From the NCBI GenBank assembly GCA_025024175.1, contig QCXZ01000064.1, positions 59,789,325 through 59,853,324 on the forward strand: a stretch of DNA of 64,000 bases, in the 5' to 3' direction. A program made the position numbers and the translations under genes. This document shows, piece after piece, positions 22,338 to 33,654 of the stretch. The notes beneath the pieces were generated by a model, which saw only the letters and a program-made list of their open reading frames with translations, did not search any database and was not told where the DNA came from. Origin of the DNA: Rhyzopertha dominica (Eukaryota > Arthropoda > Insecta > Coleoptera > Bostrichidae). How positions within the stretch are numbered: the first letter of the stretch is position 1; each line of letters opens with the position of its first letter.

Positions 22338-24099
22338 AGAATTGAGTAAATACACTTGAAGAATTATTATCTTAAAGAAGAATTCATTAATTATTATTCC
22401 ACTTTAAAAGCATGGATCAGTTTTCAATTTTTAATATTTTAAGTTTTTAAGTTTTTCAATTTGGAGGTGCTACTCCAAATACTTCTTAATGCAAGGTGAA
22501 CAAATGAAACGAATGGCATGAAAAAACATCAAAAATAAAAATTTGACCTGCCAACCTCTTACACTAACAACAATTACACCGGATTCTTGGACAAATCTAA
22601 GCACGCAGACCCGGAAATCGTTCGGGACGGATTCAATTCGAAACTGGCACAATTTCCTATTCACATACAATCCCGTGCAACCGCAGCTCGATGTGTCTCC
22701 GTAATTTGAAGAACGTCAGTCGTCACCAGTGTGTTACGCCAGGAAAGTTTGACCCACTTGGGGTGAGCCGCACACTAATGATCCTCTGAAGTCCCGGATT
22801 TAGTCCTGTCCCGCTTAATTACTGGGAATTTACGCGGTCTTGAAGGGTGCGAGGCGCAGCTAGTGTAGCGTGCATCTGTGCAACGGGCAGATAATTTTTG
22901 TTTGTACACTCTGATCACAATCAATCAGTTTATTGATGTCTTTGTATTTGATAATTCAAAGTTGCATCCCCTATAAAAATGTGTTTTAAATTATGAGGTC
23001 GTTTTTGTCTTTTGTTTACATAATACTTGGTATTTAGGTCCATTTGACTAAATTGGTTATTTCTGTACCANGAATTTAAAAAATCCTGATCATAGCGTTT
23101 TTCCTAGTACACTCAAGGGCTAATTTAACCACCAATAAACGTCAAGTATATAAGAAATGCAGCAAGAAATCATATTTTGAAATTCCGTGTGATATAATCA
23201 CATTACAGCCGTGAGCGTGATTTGGAAATCATTTGAATTTTTCCGAATGTAATCTCTTTATAGAGAAGCGTACCTTGAAGGCAGAATCCTTCTAAAAGAT
23301 ACAGATAAAGAATGGATGTACTCGGATATTTTTTATATATTTTATTTTTATTTACTTTTGGGCATCGAAACAATAGATTTCAAGTCCCTTTATGAAAGCC
23401 CTAGTGCTCCAAGGTGTGCCAAAAAAGTATGTTGAGCAAGACTTTCTTGTCTCCAAAGTTGTTCATCTTCAGATTCGAAGAACTGATCCCGGAAAACTTC
23501 TACAAGGTCAACTTCTACGATGACTTTGAAGAAGTATTTTTCAACAGAAGCACTAGGCAATGGGGTAGTTTTACAGAAGAGGTTCTGGAGGTCAGAGATG
23601 GTCAAAAACCAATGTCCATAGAGAAGTTCACCTTTAAAACTTTTTTACCTGGGTTCCGAAAACTTTCCACCTTTTTTATAATACCGTAAACATGTCATAC
23701 TTCTCTTAAATGTGAAATGCCATCCTTCTAAACTGAACTTCTGTTGAACATAAATAATGAAATATTTAACAAAAAAAACCAATGTTAGCTAACACAAGAT
23801 GTAGCTAACCAGATAATTGGAAAACGGAAAACTGGATTTCTCAGCCGTTTCTCACAATTTTATAAGCCAACTATATATATATTCCGAAAAAAAAATAGCA
23901 CATCCGAATCTGTCAAAGCTACCTATGGTGCTATTTAAAAAGAACTTAACTTCGTGTCATATCTCAGAAACAAATAGATTTCTTGTTAGTTTATCTAATT
24001 TGTCAAATTCAAAGTAGTTTGTATAAAAAAATGCCTTTACACTTTTTGCGTATCTTTTCAAATAATGATATTATTCAACTTTTTTTTAATTCTAATTAC
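22338..24099. other. Intron sequence with dispersed repeat and GC-richer block
   Basis: 22409-22440 contains ATGGATCAGTTTTCAATTTT, which recurs at 26773-26792 and inverted at 34415-34440. From 22540 to 22900 there is a GC-richer, high-complexity block without recognisable coding capacity. The plus-strand frame 23414-23689 has no clear family. Confidence 0.35.
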
Positions 24100-24200
24100 G
24101 CAACAAAGCCTTCTCTAATTACAAAAAATATTCACGCAATTTAAACTGCTCCAAGGAGACTGTAAATAGTAAATGGATTTATTACAAGCAGTTAAGAAAT

Positions 24201-25388
24201 ATGGTTACAGCTTCAATCAGACGTGAAAAGAAAGCCTATATTGAGTATGAATTGCGGTGCACAAGAAGCTCGAAGCTTTGGTGGAATACTGTAAACAAAC
24301 TGAATATTCACAACAATACCAAACGCACAATTCCGGATCACTTTCAAGATCCTGATCAATTTGATTATCACTTTGTTAACTCTGTTCCAGATACAACAGT
24401 GAGTGCAGCAGATGTAGCTTTTTATAATAGTAACTTGCATCCCAGTATCAGCAGCACTTTGCGATTTCACGAAGTTTCTTCGGATGATGTACGGGAAATA
24501 ATACTTCATATGAAGTCTAACGCGGCGGATAGTGACGGGTTTACACGTGACATGTTGATTATGTGCCTGCCGTTTTGCCTAAATGCATTAACGCATATTG
24601 TAAATTATTCGTTAAGTAACAGTACGTTTCCTTCTGCATGGAAATCAGCAATTGTATTTCCACTACCCAAATCAGATTCGCCGAATTCGCTTAGCGAGTT
24701 TAGACCTATTAGCCTGTTACCTTTGTGTTCCAAACTTCTTGAAAAGGTGGTTTACAAGCAATTAATCATTCACATTAAGCACAATGGGCTAATACCTGAT
24801 CGTCAGTCAGGATTTCGCTGTGGTCATACTACAATTACTACTTTGTTAGATGTAACTGACGATTACTTGCGCGCCATAGACAAGAAAGTATTTCTTGATT
24901 ACACTAAAGCCTTTGATTGTTTAAATCGTGAAATGTTATTAGCCAAATTAAAATTTCTGGGCATTAGTGATGACACTCTTCGTTGGTTTTGGGACTACTT
25001 ATCCGAAAGGAATCAAATGGTAAAACTTGATACTAATAATATTTCACAGCCTGTTGCTTTGGATTTCGGTGTGCCGCAGGGATCAATTTTGGGGCCTATC
25101 CTTTTCGTGTTGTATATGTGGGGTTTTGAAAATGTGGTATATAATTGTAAATTACACTGTTATGCGGATGACAGCCAAATATATCTGTCGTATAAGCCTA
25201 TCTCAATTGTTCAGGCGATTAATACTATTAATGAAGATTTGAATAGAATCGAAATGTGGTCGAAGAATCAAGGTTTATTGCTTAACGCAAGAAAAACTTT
25301 CTCTGTTACTTTTAAGTCAAAAAAAATCGCATTTTCTGAAGACCTAGTACAATTGCGATTGGGAGGTGGTGTTATCCAAAACGTTTAG
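24201..25388 (+). pseudogene. LINE reverse transcriptase
   Basis: Residues in order: a pre-RT region (SDGFTRDMLIMCLP), the fingers motif FRPISLLPLCSKLLEKVVY, QSGFRCGHTTITTLLD, the first catalytic Asp in VFLDYTKAFDCLN, GVPQGSILGPILFVLY, and the second catalytic site CYADDSQIYL, all intact. The thumb follows. The frame ends at a stop near 25388; the connection region continues in another frame at 25401-25724 and again at 25725-25997 (RVQSYNTNLRFV, RDLRSFSYHIFKSRLR). The complete catalytic core with downstream decay indicates a fairly young but dead copy. Confidence 0.88.
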
Positions 25389-25400
25389 TTAGTTAAAAAT

Positions 25401-25997
25401 TTGGATGTTACTTTTGATTCTCTTCTAACTTTTAAAAACCATGTTTCATTAATTTCACAAAGTTCTTTTCTAAAGCTGAAAGCATTATATTGTTTTAAGA
25501 ACATTCTCTCAACAGAATGTAAAATTAGATTAACGAATTCATTAGTGCTTTCTAAAGTCGAATATGGTAGTTTGACTGGCGCGAATGAATATAGAATTCA
25601 AAAAATACAGAATGCATGTATGCGATATTCTACCGGTATATCTAGGCGGGAACACATAACACCCTTTATAAGGCTTCATAAGTGGTTAAGAATGCGAGAA
25701 AGATGGATATACCATCTTATGTGATTGGTGCACGCCATTATCTTGTTTAACGAGCCAAAATACTTAAAAGACAAAATAAATTTTCGCGTACAAAGTTACA
25801 ACACTAACCTGCGGTTTGTTGCTACTACGTTGAACATACCTAAGCGTAATACCGTCCTCTTTCAATCAGCTTTTTCATATGCGTCTGCACATTACTATGG
25901 AAATCTGCCTAGAGATCTGCGGTCATTCTCTTATCATATTTTTAAATCAAGGCTGAGGTTGTTGCTCCTTGGTGGTCAAATTCGTATTGATTCTTGA
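25401..25997 (+). pseudogene. LINE C-terminal region (two frames)
   Basis: Continuation of the preceding RT: NHVSLISQSSFLKLKALYCF and LVLSKVEYGSLTGANEYRIQ (25401-25724), then a stop and AIILFNEPKYLKDKINFRVQ to FKSRLRLLLLGGQIRIDS (25725-25997). This is the usual C-terminal tail of such LINE proteins. Stops at 25388 and 25724 separate the pieces. Confidence 0.75.
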
Positions 25998-26740
25998 TGT
26001 TTACTGTTGTATTTCGAATATATAACCTACTTATATTATATTTATTCACTTTTTCTGTGCCTATGACATTATTTTCTTTGCTGAGAAGAAATATATATAT
26101 TGCATAGTTTTGTATTGCCAAATTGGTTCTGGTTGGCATTAAAAACAGCGCAAGCTGACAGCCCGCCAGATTAAATAAAAACGTTTATTATTATTATTAT
26201 TATTATAAAATTCTACTTAAAAGTTGTCCAAATAATAAATTTGTAGTATCGAAAAATCAAAATTTTCGAATAATGAATTTGTTAATAGTACATATTTGGA
26301 ATTTTAGATTCCTACAAACACTGCACCGTTGAGTTTTTATTTTTTAATTTAACAAAACTGGGATTGACAGTGAAGACGAAATAGTTCCGACTTCTAATGT
26401 AAAAAAACCTGAATGACGCTTATGAAAAGATGAATGACTTACAATTTTTTATTTTGCATGATAAGGTGTGCATTTTAGAATTACTTTAACATGTAGAAGA
26501 TAAAATTATAAAAAATAAGTTTGTAAACAAAAATTAATGATTATTTTAAAAACACTATTTGTAGTTAACAATAACTATGCACGTAATTCTGTTCGTATGT
26601 TACCGTTATTTTATACATATTTTAAAATTAATTAGTAAACGCTTAAAAAATTAATNTAATTTATTTAATTAATTCTCGTAACCTCTTTACAACGGACGCC
26701 TCTACAAAAAGGACAATTTCTTATTCCCCATCGGTGTCCG

Positions 26741-26816
26741 TTGTGTGTATTAAAATTTACACTTCGAGAAATATGGATCAGTTTTCAATTTCTTATCATT
26801 ATTACTATTGTTCCAG
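26741..26816 (+). repeat. Dispersed repeat abutting a neurexin 3' splice site
   Basis: ACACTTCGAGAAATATGGAT followed by CAGTTTTCAATTTCTTAT lies directly upstream of the LNS2 acceptor TTCCAG (26811-26816). A close match, inverted, lies at 34410-34455, and a shorter one at 22400-22440. The repeat supplies much of the pyrimidine-rich tract region of the exon. Confidence 0.5.
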
Positions 26817-26966
26817 ATAAAGCTCCATCAGAGGCTTCCTTTCGAGGCAAGGAGTTCCTATCCTACGACCTCCGACAGACGGGAGGCGAACCGATAGTCA
26901 GCGCCCAGGACTCTGTCACGTTCTATTTCAAGACGCGCCAACCTAACGGCCTACTATTTTACACGG
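26817..26966 (+). CDS. Nrx-1: Neurexin-1 exon: LNS2 domain, part 1
   Basis: Encodes DKAPSEASFRGKEFLSYDLR and on to SVTFYFKTRQPNGLLFYTG, the first strands of the second laminin-G/LNS domain. The acceptor is TTCCAG (to 26816), the donor GTAAGT (from 26967). It enters in phase 1 and leaves in phase 1; the closing G joins GA of the next exon to encode Gly in TGDGTDYL. The following intron is only 85 bp. In mammals LNS2 is the neurexophilin and dystroglycan binding domain; which partners apply here is not known from sequence. Confidence 0.96.
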
Positions 26967-27051
26967 GTAAGTCGAGTAGAAATGAAATTTTAAAGGAATC
27001 GCTGCAGCCTTTTGTGTTCAGACGCGATATTGCCCGCTTTTCATCTTCCAG

Positions 27052-27212
27052 GAGACGGGACAGATTACCTCAACGTCGCCATTAGGGACGGAGCCCTCAG
27101 CCTCACGATGGGTTTAGCCAACGGGAAGCAGGAAATGCAGATTAAACCGAACAAAGTGCGCTTCGACGACAACCAGTGGCATAAAGTCAGCGTGCACAGG
27201 AGGATACAGGAG
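27052..27212 (+). CDS. Nrx-1: Neurexin-1 exon: LNS2 domain, part 2
   Basis: Encodes GDGTDYLNVAIRDGALSLTM, then GLANGKQEMQIKPNKVRFDD and NQWHKVSVHRRIQE. The N-x-W-H-x-V motif is a hallmark of LNS domains. Acceptor CTTCCAG to 27051, donor GTAATC from 27213, phase 0 at the end. The exon stops at the position corresponding to alternative splice site 2 of vertebrate neurexins, and the next exon is a 27-nt microexon. Confidence 0.96.
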
Positions 27213-27879
27213 GTAATCAAAAATTTTTTAGTTATTTAAATTATCATATCTGCTGAAGTAGGACCGTAGTCAGGTTTTGATCTTAGAGTGGGCAACTGAA
27301 ATTTTTGGGGGACAAACTTATTTTCATTTTAATTGATATAAATACCTAACCAGGAAGTAGAAGAAACGGTAGTTTTATTAATTAAAAGCGCAACAAAAAT
27401 TGTATTAAATGTCAGACTTTTTGATAACTTTTAAAACAAGAGAAGCAAAAAATAATAAACTACCAAATACAAACAAAATGTGTATATTGGAATACACGGT
27501 CATTCATGAAAAGTGGCCTGTTACAATGTTTAAGTGGATAGTTTTGCAGTCCTTCAAGTTTTTTTGTTTTTTTTTCTCGGAATATGTAGAGCATTCAATG
27601 ACACCGCTATTAAATACCCATTAAGGCAGTTAAGTGGCTTTGTTGTCATCATGTCAACTCGGAATGTTTTTTGTCTTTAGAACCTCCAAAAGTTGTTTCC
27701 TTGCATAACATTCCTCAAAATTTAAGTAATGTTTTAAAAGACTTTTTCAGTCTGAGCAAAATGATAAGACGCATTGACTAATACAATTTGTGGCGTTTTT
27801 TTCAAAACAAGGAATAAAAATCAAGAAAACAAACTAAGTGACAATTAATGAAAAATATAACCCGAAAGATCAAGTAATA
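27213..27879. other. Intron sequence
   Basis: AT-rich intron. The word set GTGGCTTTGTTGTCATCATGTCA, cut here into GTGGCTTTG and TCATCATGTCA (27631-27657), also occurs at 50566-50582, 80 bp before the ribozyme fold at 50663, so it belongs to a dispersed repeat. Confidence 0.35.
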
Positions 27880-29550
27880 TGTGCGCTTAAGCGGGCTGCC
27901 AGCTTTAGTGGAGATGGGCGGGGTATTAACTGATAGTAAAAAACACAAGGGCGCCACGTGATTGAACCGCTAAGCGAATATCCGCCAATCACGAACCGTG
28001 GGTGAAAGATGTCAAAAATTCTGTGATCTAACAGGAATATCTCAACAAAAAAAATCCAGCGATTGTTCAACAAATTCTATTCAACAAAAATACAACCCAA
28101 GTACTTACATGCATCCAGCGGTGTCCTCGGTATACGTATAACGAGGTATCCACTGAAATATCTGAAAATTAATTACAAAAAGGCTGTTTCGGGTATCGTG
28201 ACCCGAAACGAATTGAATTTAAAAATTATAACACTATTGAACAATCAAAGCATAACTCTACCGTTGTAATAGAAACAAAACTATAAAGGCAAAACATTAA
28301 TGCAAAATATTAACGAAACTAGTCAAAAGATTGAAGTTAATGTTAAATAATACTCGATTACTTGACAATTAGAAAGAGATTTGAAAGTACAATATAAAAT
28401 GAATTGATTTATATACAATGAATGAACGTGAATCTCAACGAAATATTAAAATAACAAGTAGTATACATAGCTTAAGTTCGGGGCGATCTCTTCAGGTCAT
28501 AAGGAACTGGTGAACATCAAAAGTAAATAGGTGCGATGACGATAGGCTCCCTTAGGCTAAGGCTAACGGCGAACGGCTGTATATGAAATCCCGTGCCCCG
28601 CGATATCACCAGAGATTACAGGCCCTTGAAGAAACTCCTCGACAAAGAACGACAGTACCTCAGCGTTGTAAATACTATTCGGCACTATTATAACCGACAA
28701 TAAAACCCTAGAATATCAGGTTCTTTAGCTAGAGAGCATTTTAAATGAAACTTACAAGTAACCTCAGCTGGTCGAGGGTCAAATCTCAATGCAGAATCGG
28801 CGTAGAAAATGTGATTAAACTTCCACACAAACGATCGAGTAGGCTTCCGAATCCCCTAGGTCGGGCAACATTTGCTAACGCACAAAAACCAAACTAACGT
28901 GCGAAATTTCAGCAAATATACGCGTAACTAGTCCAAATAATCCCGAAAATCGGTGAGTACACTATAACCACTCAAAATGGAACCTAGCTACGAAGCTTTT
29001 ACTCGATTGTGAATTATTTCCTAATTAACACGAGAACGTATCGCCGTTTAATGATAGATTTTTCCAGCTGAGAACGCGATTCTTATCAAGATACAAAAAA
29101 GAATGGAGCAAGAAACTCTCGAGCAGGACCGGTCGAGGTAAACCATGAAATACGCGAAGCAACGACCTGTTCTATTAAACCAATACATATACCAATGAAT
29201 GATTGAATAAATGTAAAAAAGGACTAAATATAAGTTTTTCTAAATTATAGCGTTACAAATTACTGCACTGGCCGGAAGCTTCAGTCGTCATACTTTCATG
29301 ATATTCTACTTTTGCCAGCAGTTAATTTTTAGCTCCGTTTTAATTTTCTTGTGTAATTCTTAATTATTGTCAATACAAAATTATTTTTGTATGCCTCATA
29401 AATCATATGTGGTATAAAATTAGCGTGATCATTTTCGAAAACCCTCGACGAACCAACATCTTTTTGCACTTTTCTGTCGTGAATTTCATTTAAACACTGC
29501 CAAAATTGGTGGAGGCGCCGGCGATGGTTTCACTTATTAATGTATATGAA
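27880..29550. other. Complex block of unknown origin, possibly LTR-related
   Basis: This stretch is GC-richer and less repetitive than its surroundings, without coding frames. It holds two perfect short hairpins: TTTCGGGT/ACCCGAAA (28188-28209) and CCTCG/CGAGG (28127-28147). At about 29507-29522 the word TTGGTGGAGGCGCCGG begins with TGG, like a retroviral-type primer-binding site, and its complement is the core of repeat Q. One reading is a long terminal repeat and leader of an LTR element; no gag or pol is seen. Confidence 0.25.
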
Positions 29551-30310
29551 ATAAAATTTATATTACTGAAGCGATTTCTCTTAGTATTAGGTGGTGACAG
29601 GCATTAGATTTTGAGTCCTTTTTCTTTATGACACTTTTATATCTGTTTACACATTTATTAGCAGAACAGCTTTATACATTTTTATCGTCTTTATTTGTTA
29701 AGACCTCGAAGAATGTCTTGTAGTTCTTGATATGATCATCCTCTCTTATTTAGAGTTATAGAGTGATCTTTACTTAATTAGACTCCATCAGTACTGAAGA
29801 ATAAAAGCTTGTACAAAGTTTAATATTGACAGAATCAGTTACAGAGACGAACAAAATGTGGCTTCGCTCGATACGAGGTGCCAAAAACATATAATTGTAA
29901 GACAAAAAAAGGGTTCACATTAAATTTCTTTTTATTCTTAACAATATCAGCGTGAAACAGTACAACAAGGCAATTTTAATAAATGTGGTGACGCTGTAAC
30001 CGTCAACGTTCAGTTCCCACCCACTCAAACGATTTCGAAAGAAGACTTAATCAAATTTGTTAGTTAAATTAGTTTCCATTTCGGTTGTGCCTCCTCCGGG
30101 GAGATTTGAGTTGGGGTGAAACGTGAATTAATTAAATTTCGATGGCTCTGTAAGATTGCTTTCTCGAAAACTGCTAAATGAGGAATTTCGAATATTGGGG
30201 TGTATAAAGCGTTCGCCGTTGTGACTCAAGGGAGTGATAATAAAACGAAACTATGTAACCGATGTATATAGATATATAAAGGAGGGGGTACTGAAATTCT
30301 TTTACGTATA
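29551..30310. other. Intron sequence, GC-richer block 30010-30250
   Basis: No exon or element recognised. The block at 30010-30250 contains GAATTAATTAAATT flanked by more complex sequence and may be a conserved regulatory element; composition is the only basis. Confidence 0.3.
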
Positions 30311-30312
30311 TA

Positions 30313-32609
30313 CCAGGTGATTTTTTGAAAACTTCACACCTTAAATAACTTTAAATAGAGGAAAAATTTAAAATTTTGCAAAAACAGGTAAACTTTTGTT
30401 TGCAGGGGGACAACTTTTGAGATAAGTTTTTAATGGATAGCGCTTACCCTCTTAGAGAGGTAGATACCCCTTCAAAAATTTTAAATGAAACTACCCATCT
30501 TACGATACATCATTTAAAAGCATAATACATAAGGAGTCTTGCCATGTAATTAGTTTTACTATTTTTTACCCATTGACGGGGTAGTGGGTCAAAAAGTGCA
30601 TTGTAGCAGGTGGCTTATAAAATGGTATATTTTGGACTTTTTTTACCAAAATTTATTGTCTTGCAGTTACAATAAAAATTGTCCTTACTTAAGCCTAAAA
30701 AAACTTGTTAAAAAATAATTATTACACCTAAGCAAAATGCCAAAAATACTTAAAATTTTCTTTCGACATTACTTGATATTGCAACTCGACAGTTTATACT
30801 GAATTGGCTAAATAATTATCTACTTTGAATTTCCAATTTTTTGTTTCAACTTTTTGGCTACTTCTTTGGCACGACCATCTTTTTGTTCACATTCCTTTTT
30901 ATAAAAATCGCGTGAAATTTTAAAGTGAGAGTCCAAGTCATAATGGTTTATTCAACTGCCGAAGGGGTAGAAATAATTTTTATTTACGGTGCTGAGCATA
31001 GCTGTGCTCGTACGTCAGCAAGGGTGTTTAACGAACGGCACCCCGATAAAAATGTTGACGCTAGGTACATTCTCGATCTCGTGCAGAAATTTCAAGACAC
31101 TGGATCTGTAGTAAACAAAAAAGGGTAGGGAATAGAGTCGTTGATGAAATGGCCCAACTTGAAGTACTTGGTCATTTTGCAATGGATCCAACTAGCTCTT
31201 TGCGTAGCATTTCTACAGCCACTGGACTTTCTTATTCATCTGTAAGGAAAGTTACAAAACTGCACAAATTCCATCCCTATAAGATGAAAACTCTCCAGGA
31301 ACTCGGCGAAGATGACTTCGATAGAAGACTGCAATTTTGCGAAATTATGACAGAAAAGATTATAGTAAATCCAAATCTAATAAAAAATATCTGCTTCAGT
31401 GATGAATGCAATTTTTTTTGAATGGCTCTGTAAATAAACTTAACGTCAGGTACTGGAGTGACGAANANCCTTATATTTTTCGAGAAGGTCATACACAAGT
31501 TCCTCAGAAGCTGAACGTCTGGGCTGGAATACNTGGCAACGCAATTGTAGGTCCAATTTTCATTGATGGGACGNTAAATGGGGGAATGTATTTAGAATTA
31601 CTTGATAACGTTATTGATCCTTTAATCACAGAGCAATTAGAAAACCAACGTGACCCTGAAGGAAATCCAATGTTGGATGAATACGAATTGTTTTACCAAC
31701 ATGATGGAGCCCGACCGCATTACGCCATTAATGTGCGAAATTGGTTAAATCATAGATTTCCTCTTCACTGGATTGGTAGGCGTGGAACAATTGAATGGCC
31801 GCCACGATCACCCGATTTGACTGCTTTAGATTTCTTTCTATGGGGTCATTTAAAATCTGTGGTTTACAGAACACAACCTACTAGCCTGGACGATCTGCGA
31901 GAAAGAATTATTAACGAGTGCAGGAGGATTCCACCTGAAACTTTCCGAAAAGTGCAGCAGGAGTTCGAGAACCGTCTGTATTATTGTATGGAAAAAGGTG
32001 GTGCACATTTTGAGAATCTATTGTAAGGTTTGAATTTCTATGGTTTTGTTCACACTGTTTTTGGAGTTACAAATAAATAATTTTTCTTTTTCGTGGACAT
32101 GGACTTCCTAAAAAATTACATGATAAATACTTTAATGTTAATAATAATGTTAAAAGAAAATTTTCAGTATTCTGGGAGTTCTTTTTAAGTGTCATATTTT
32201 TTACAAGTTGTTTGTTTAAATTTTGGGTTCTCGTAAGGACAAATTTTATTTCCGCTCTAAAATAAAATACATTTTTTGAAAAGAGTTCAAAATATTCAAT
32301 TTAATAAGCAACCTGTTTAGTAGGCACTATTAATCTATTACCCCGTCAATAAGATAAACGTGGTAAAACTAATTACATGGCCAGACTCTTTGTGAAATAA
32401 GCTTTCAAATGATGTATCACAAGATGGATAGTTCCATTTAAAATTTTTAAAGGGGTGTCTACCCTGCTCAGAGAGTAAGCGCTATCCATTAAAAACTTAT
32501 CTCAAAAGTTGTCCCCCTGCAAACAAAAGTTTACCTGTTTTTGCAAATTTTTAAATTTTTGCTATATTTAAAGTTATTTAAGGTGTGAAGTTTTCAAAAA
32601 ATCACCCTG
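30313..32609 (+). mobile_element. DD41D mariner-like transposon, family A copy 2
   Basis: Flanked by TA (30311-30312, 32610-32611), with the same long imperfect inverted repeats as copy 1 (left end CCAGGTGATTTTTTGAAAAC). It is nearly the same length as copy 1 and very similar along its whole length. Four isolated N bases at 31466-31574 fall within it. It lies in the intron before the microexon, in sense orientation. Confidence 0.94.
30943..32026 (+). pseudogene. DD41D transposase, family A copy 2 (broken)
   Basis: Starts at ATG 30943. Domain order is as in copy 1: DUF4817-type helix-turn-helix, second helix-turn-helix, linker HPYKMKTLQELGEDDFDRR, catalytic Asp residues in CFSDE, QHDGARPHY and LTALDFFLWG (41 residues between the last two). 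Breaks: a shift near 31121 in an A-run followed by GGGTAGG, and another near 31411 in an eight-T run just after the first Asp. The C-terminal half (31406-32026) is open to the TAA after HFENLL. With two indels it would give about 355 residues. Confidence 0.9.
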
Positions 32610-33627
32610 TATATTTGTTTGAGCTCTCTACTAACCTTTATAAAATTAATAATGGAGAATTTTTGATTATGTCAGATTATATCATACGTACAGGGTGTCA
32701 CAACGAGTTCTCAAGTACGTTTCTAATGGCAGCCTAAAACAGCTCTTTGATGCTAACTTTGGTATTTATAATAAGTATTGTAGCACGCCCTGCATATGTT
32801 TGCATTTTTAGATTCATGTAAAATTTTAGATTGATTCTGTATAACATATGATATACCTAAAATTAACAATTTCCAAGATACGGTAGCTTTATCAAAATTC
32901 TTGACATCTGCTTTACCAGACAACAAGAAAATTCGAATGGAAACAATTGTTACTAATAACATTAACGATCATGGTCCAATTTAGATTTCTTTTAACTCAT
33001 ATTTTAAAAATTGTGTCACATATCAGGACAGTCAAAACAAAAAAAAATAAATTGCCGTTCTTTCTTCATGTTATTTTTTATGTAAATATATTTTTTATTC
33101 TACACTAACTTACTAAATTAATAATTGTGAATTTTGAATTATGTCAAATTATAACATAGCATTCGACTCCTGTATGGGTTTGGACGCATCTTCTAAATTT
33201 GGTGCCTAAAATTCAGTTTTGCGTAAATACCCTATTATATAAATCGGTTAATAACACTAAGAAACGTCCTTGTGTTCGTGTTCTGCCACAATAATCATTG
33301 GTATTAATTGAGTAATGGTCAAATAAAGGTTGAGAGAACTCATTTATACTAAGTAACCGATTGTGTAAAAGCGTAAACAAAATTGCAGCATTGTGCGAGA
33401 CGAGTGCTCTAGACGATCCTGGTGAGATATAGCAGCAAGATATATGTAGCCATAGAAACACTACACAGTACACAAAGTGATAAATGATGTAGTGAGCTAA
33501 ACCTATCAGACATAGCACTTAAACCTTCAACGCTTCAAAAATCAATACGGACAGAAAAATGTGAAACCAAACAACTGCATTTGATCATGCCTGCCTTCCT
33601 TTCTAACACTTGCGCTTCTTGTTTCAG
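32610..33627. other. Intron sequence with MITE-like fragment
   Basis: At 32691 the sequence CAGGGTGTCACAACGAG follows a TA, and CCCTGCATATGTTTG (32787-32801) resembles 50836-50850 inside the MITE at 50786-50953. The stretches 32640-32690 and 33105-33165 are diverged direct repeats of about 50 bp. No right end of the element was identified. Confidence 0.35.
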
Positions 33628-33654
33628 ATTTCTGCTATGACCAGCTTTTGTAGG
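33628..33654 (+). CDS. Nrx-1: Neurexin-1 microexon (27 nt) at splice site 2
   Basis: Nine codons, ISAMTSFCR, between a strong acceptor (GTTTCAG to 33627) and a perfect donor (GTAAGT from 33655), phase 0 at both ends. It fits exactly between RRIQE of the previous exon and LSAVVDG of the next, giving RRIQEISAMTSFCRLSAVVD, the pattern known from other insect neurexins. Its position in LNS2 equals splice site 2 of vertebrate neurexins, where small cassette exons alter ligand binding. Being in phase, it can be skipped without disturbing the frame. Flanking introns are 6.4 and 8.5 kb. Confidence 0.92.

Larger units (their letters stand above)
24100..26208 (+). mobile_element. Non-LTR retrotransposon (LINE), 5'-truncated
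   Basis: A 5'-truncated LINE on the + strand. The reverse transcriptase frame 24201-25388 is followed by two more frames in which the C-terminal region continues, and the element ends in an (ATT)n tail at about 26178-26208, a 3' end usual for the CR1/Jockey-like group. No endonuclease domain is present upstream, so the copy was truncated during insertion. It lies in sense orientation in the neurexin intron. Confidence 0.85.

Noticed and set aside
23390..23689. Open frames on both strands resembling a gene
   Set aside because: The sequence KALVLQGVPKKYVEQDFLVS in a third frame suggested a LINE ORF1, but no zinc knuckle or further motif supports it.
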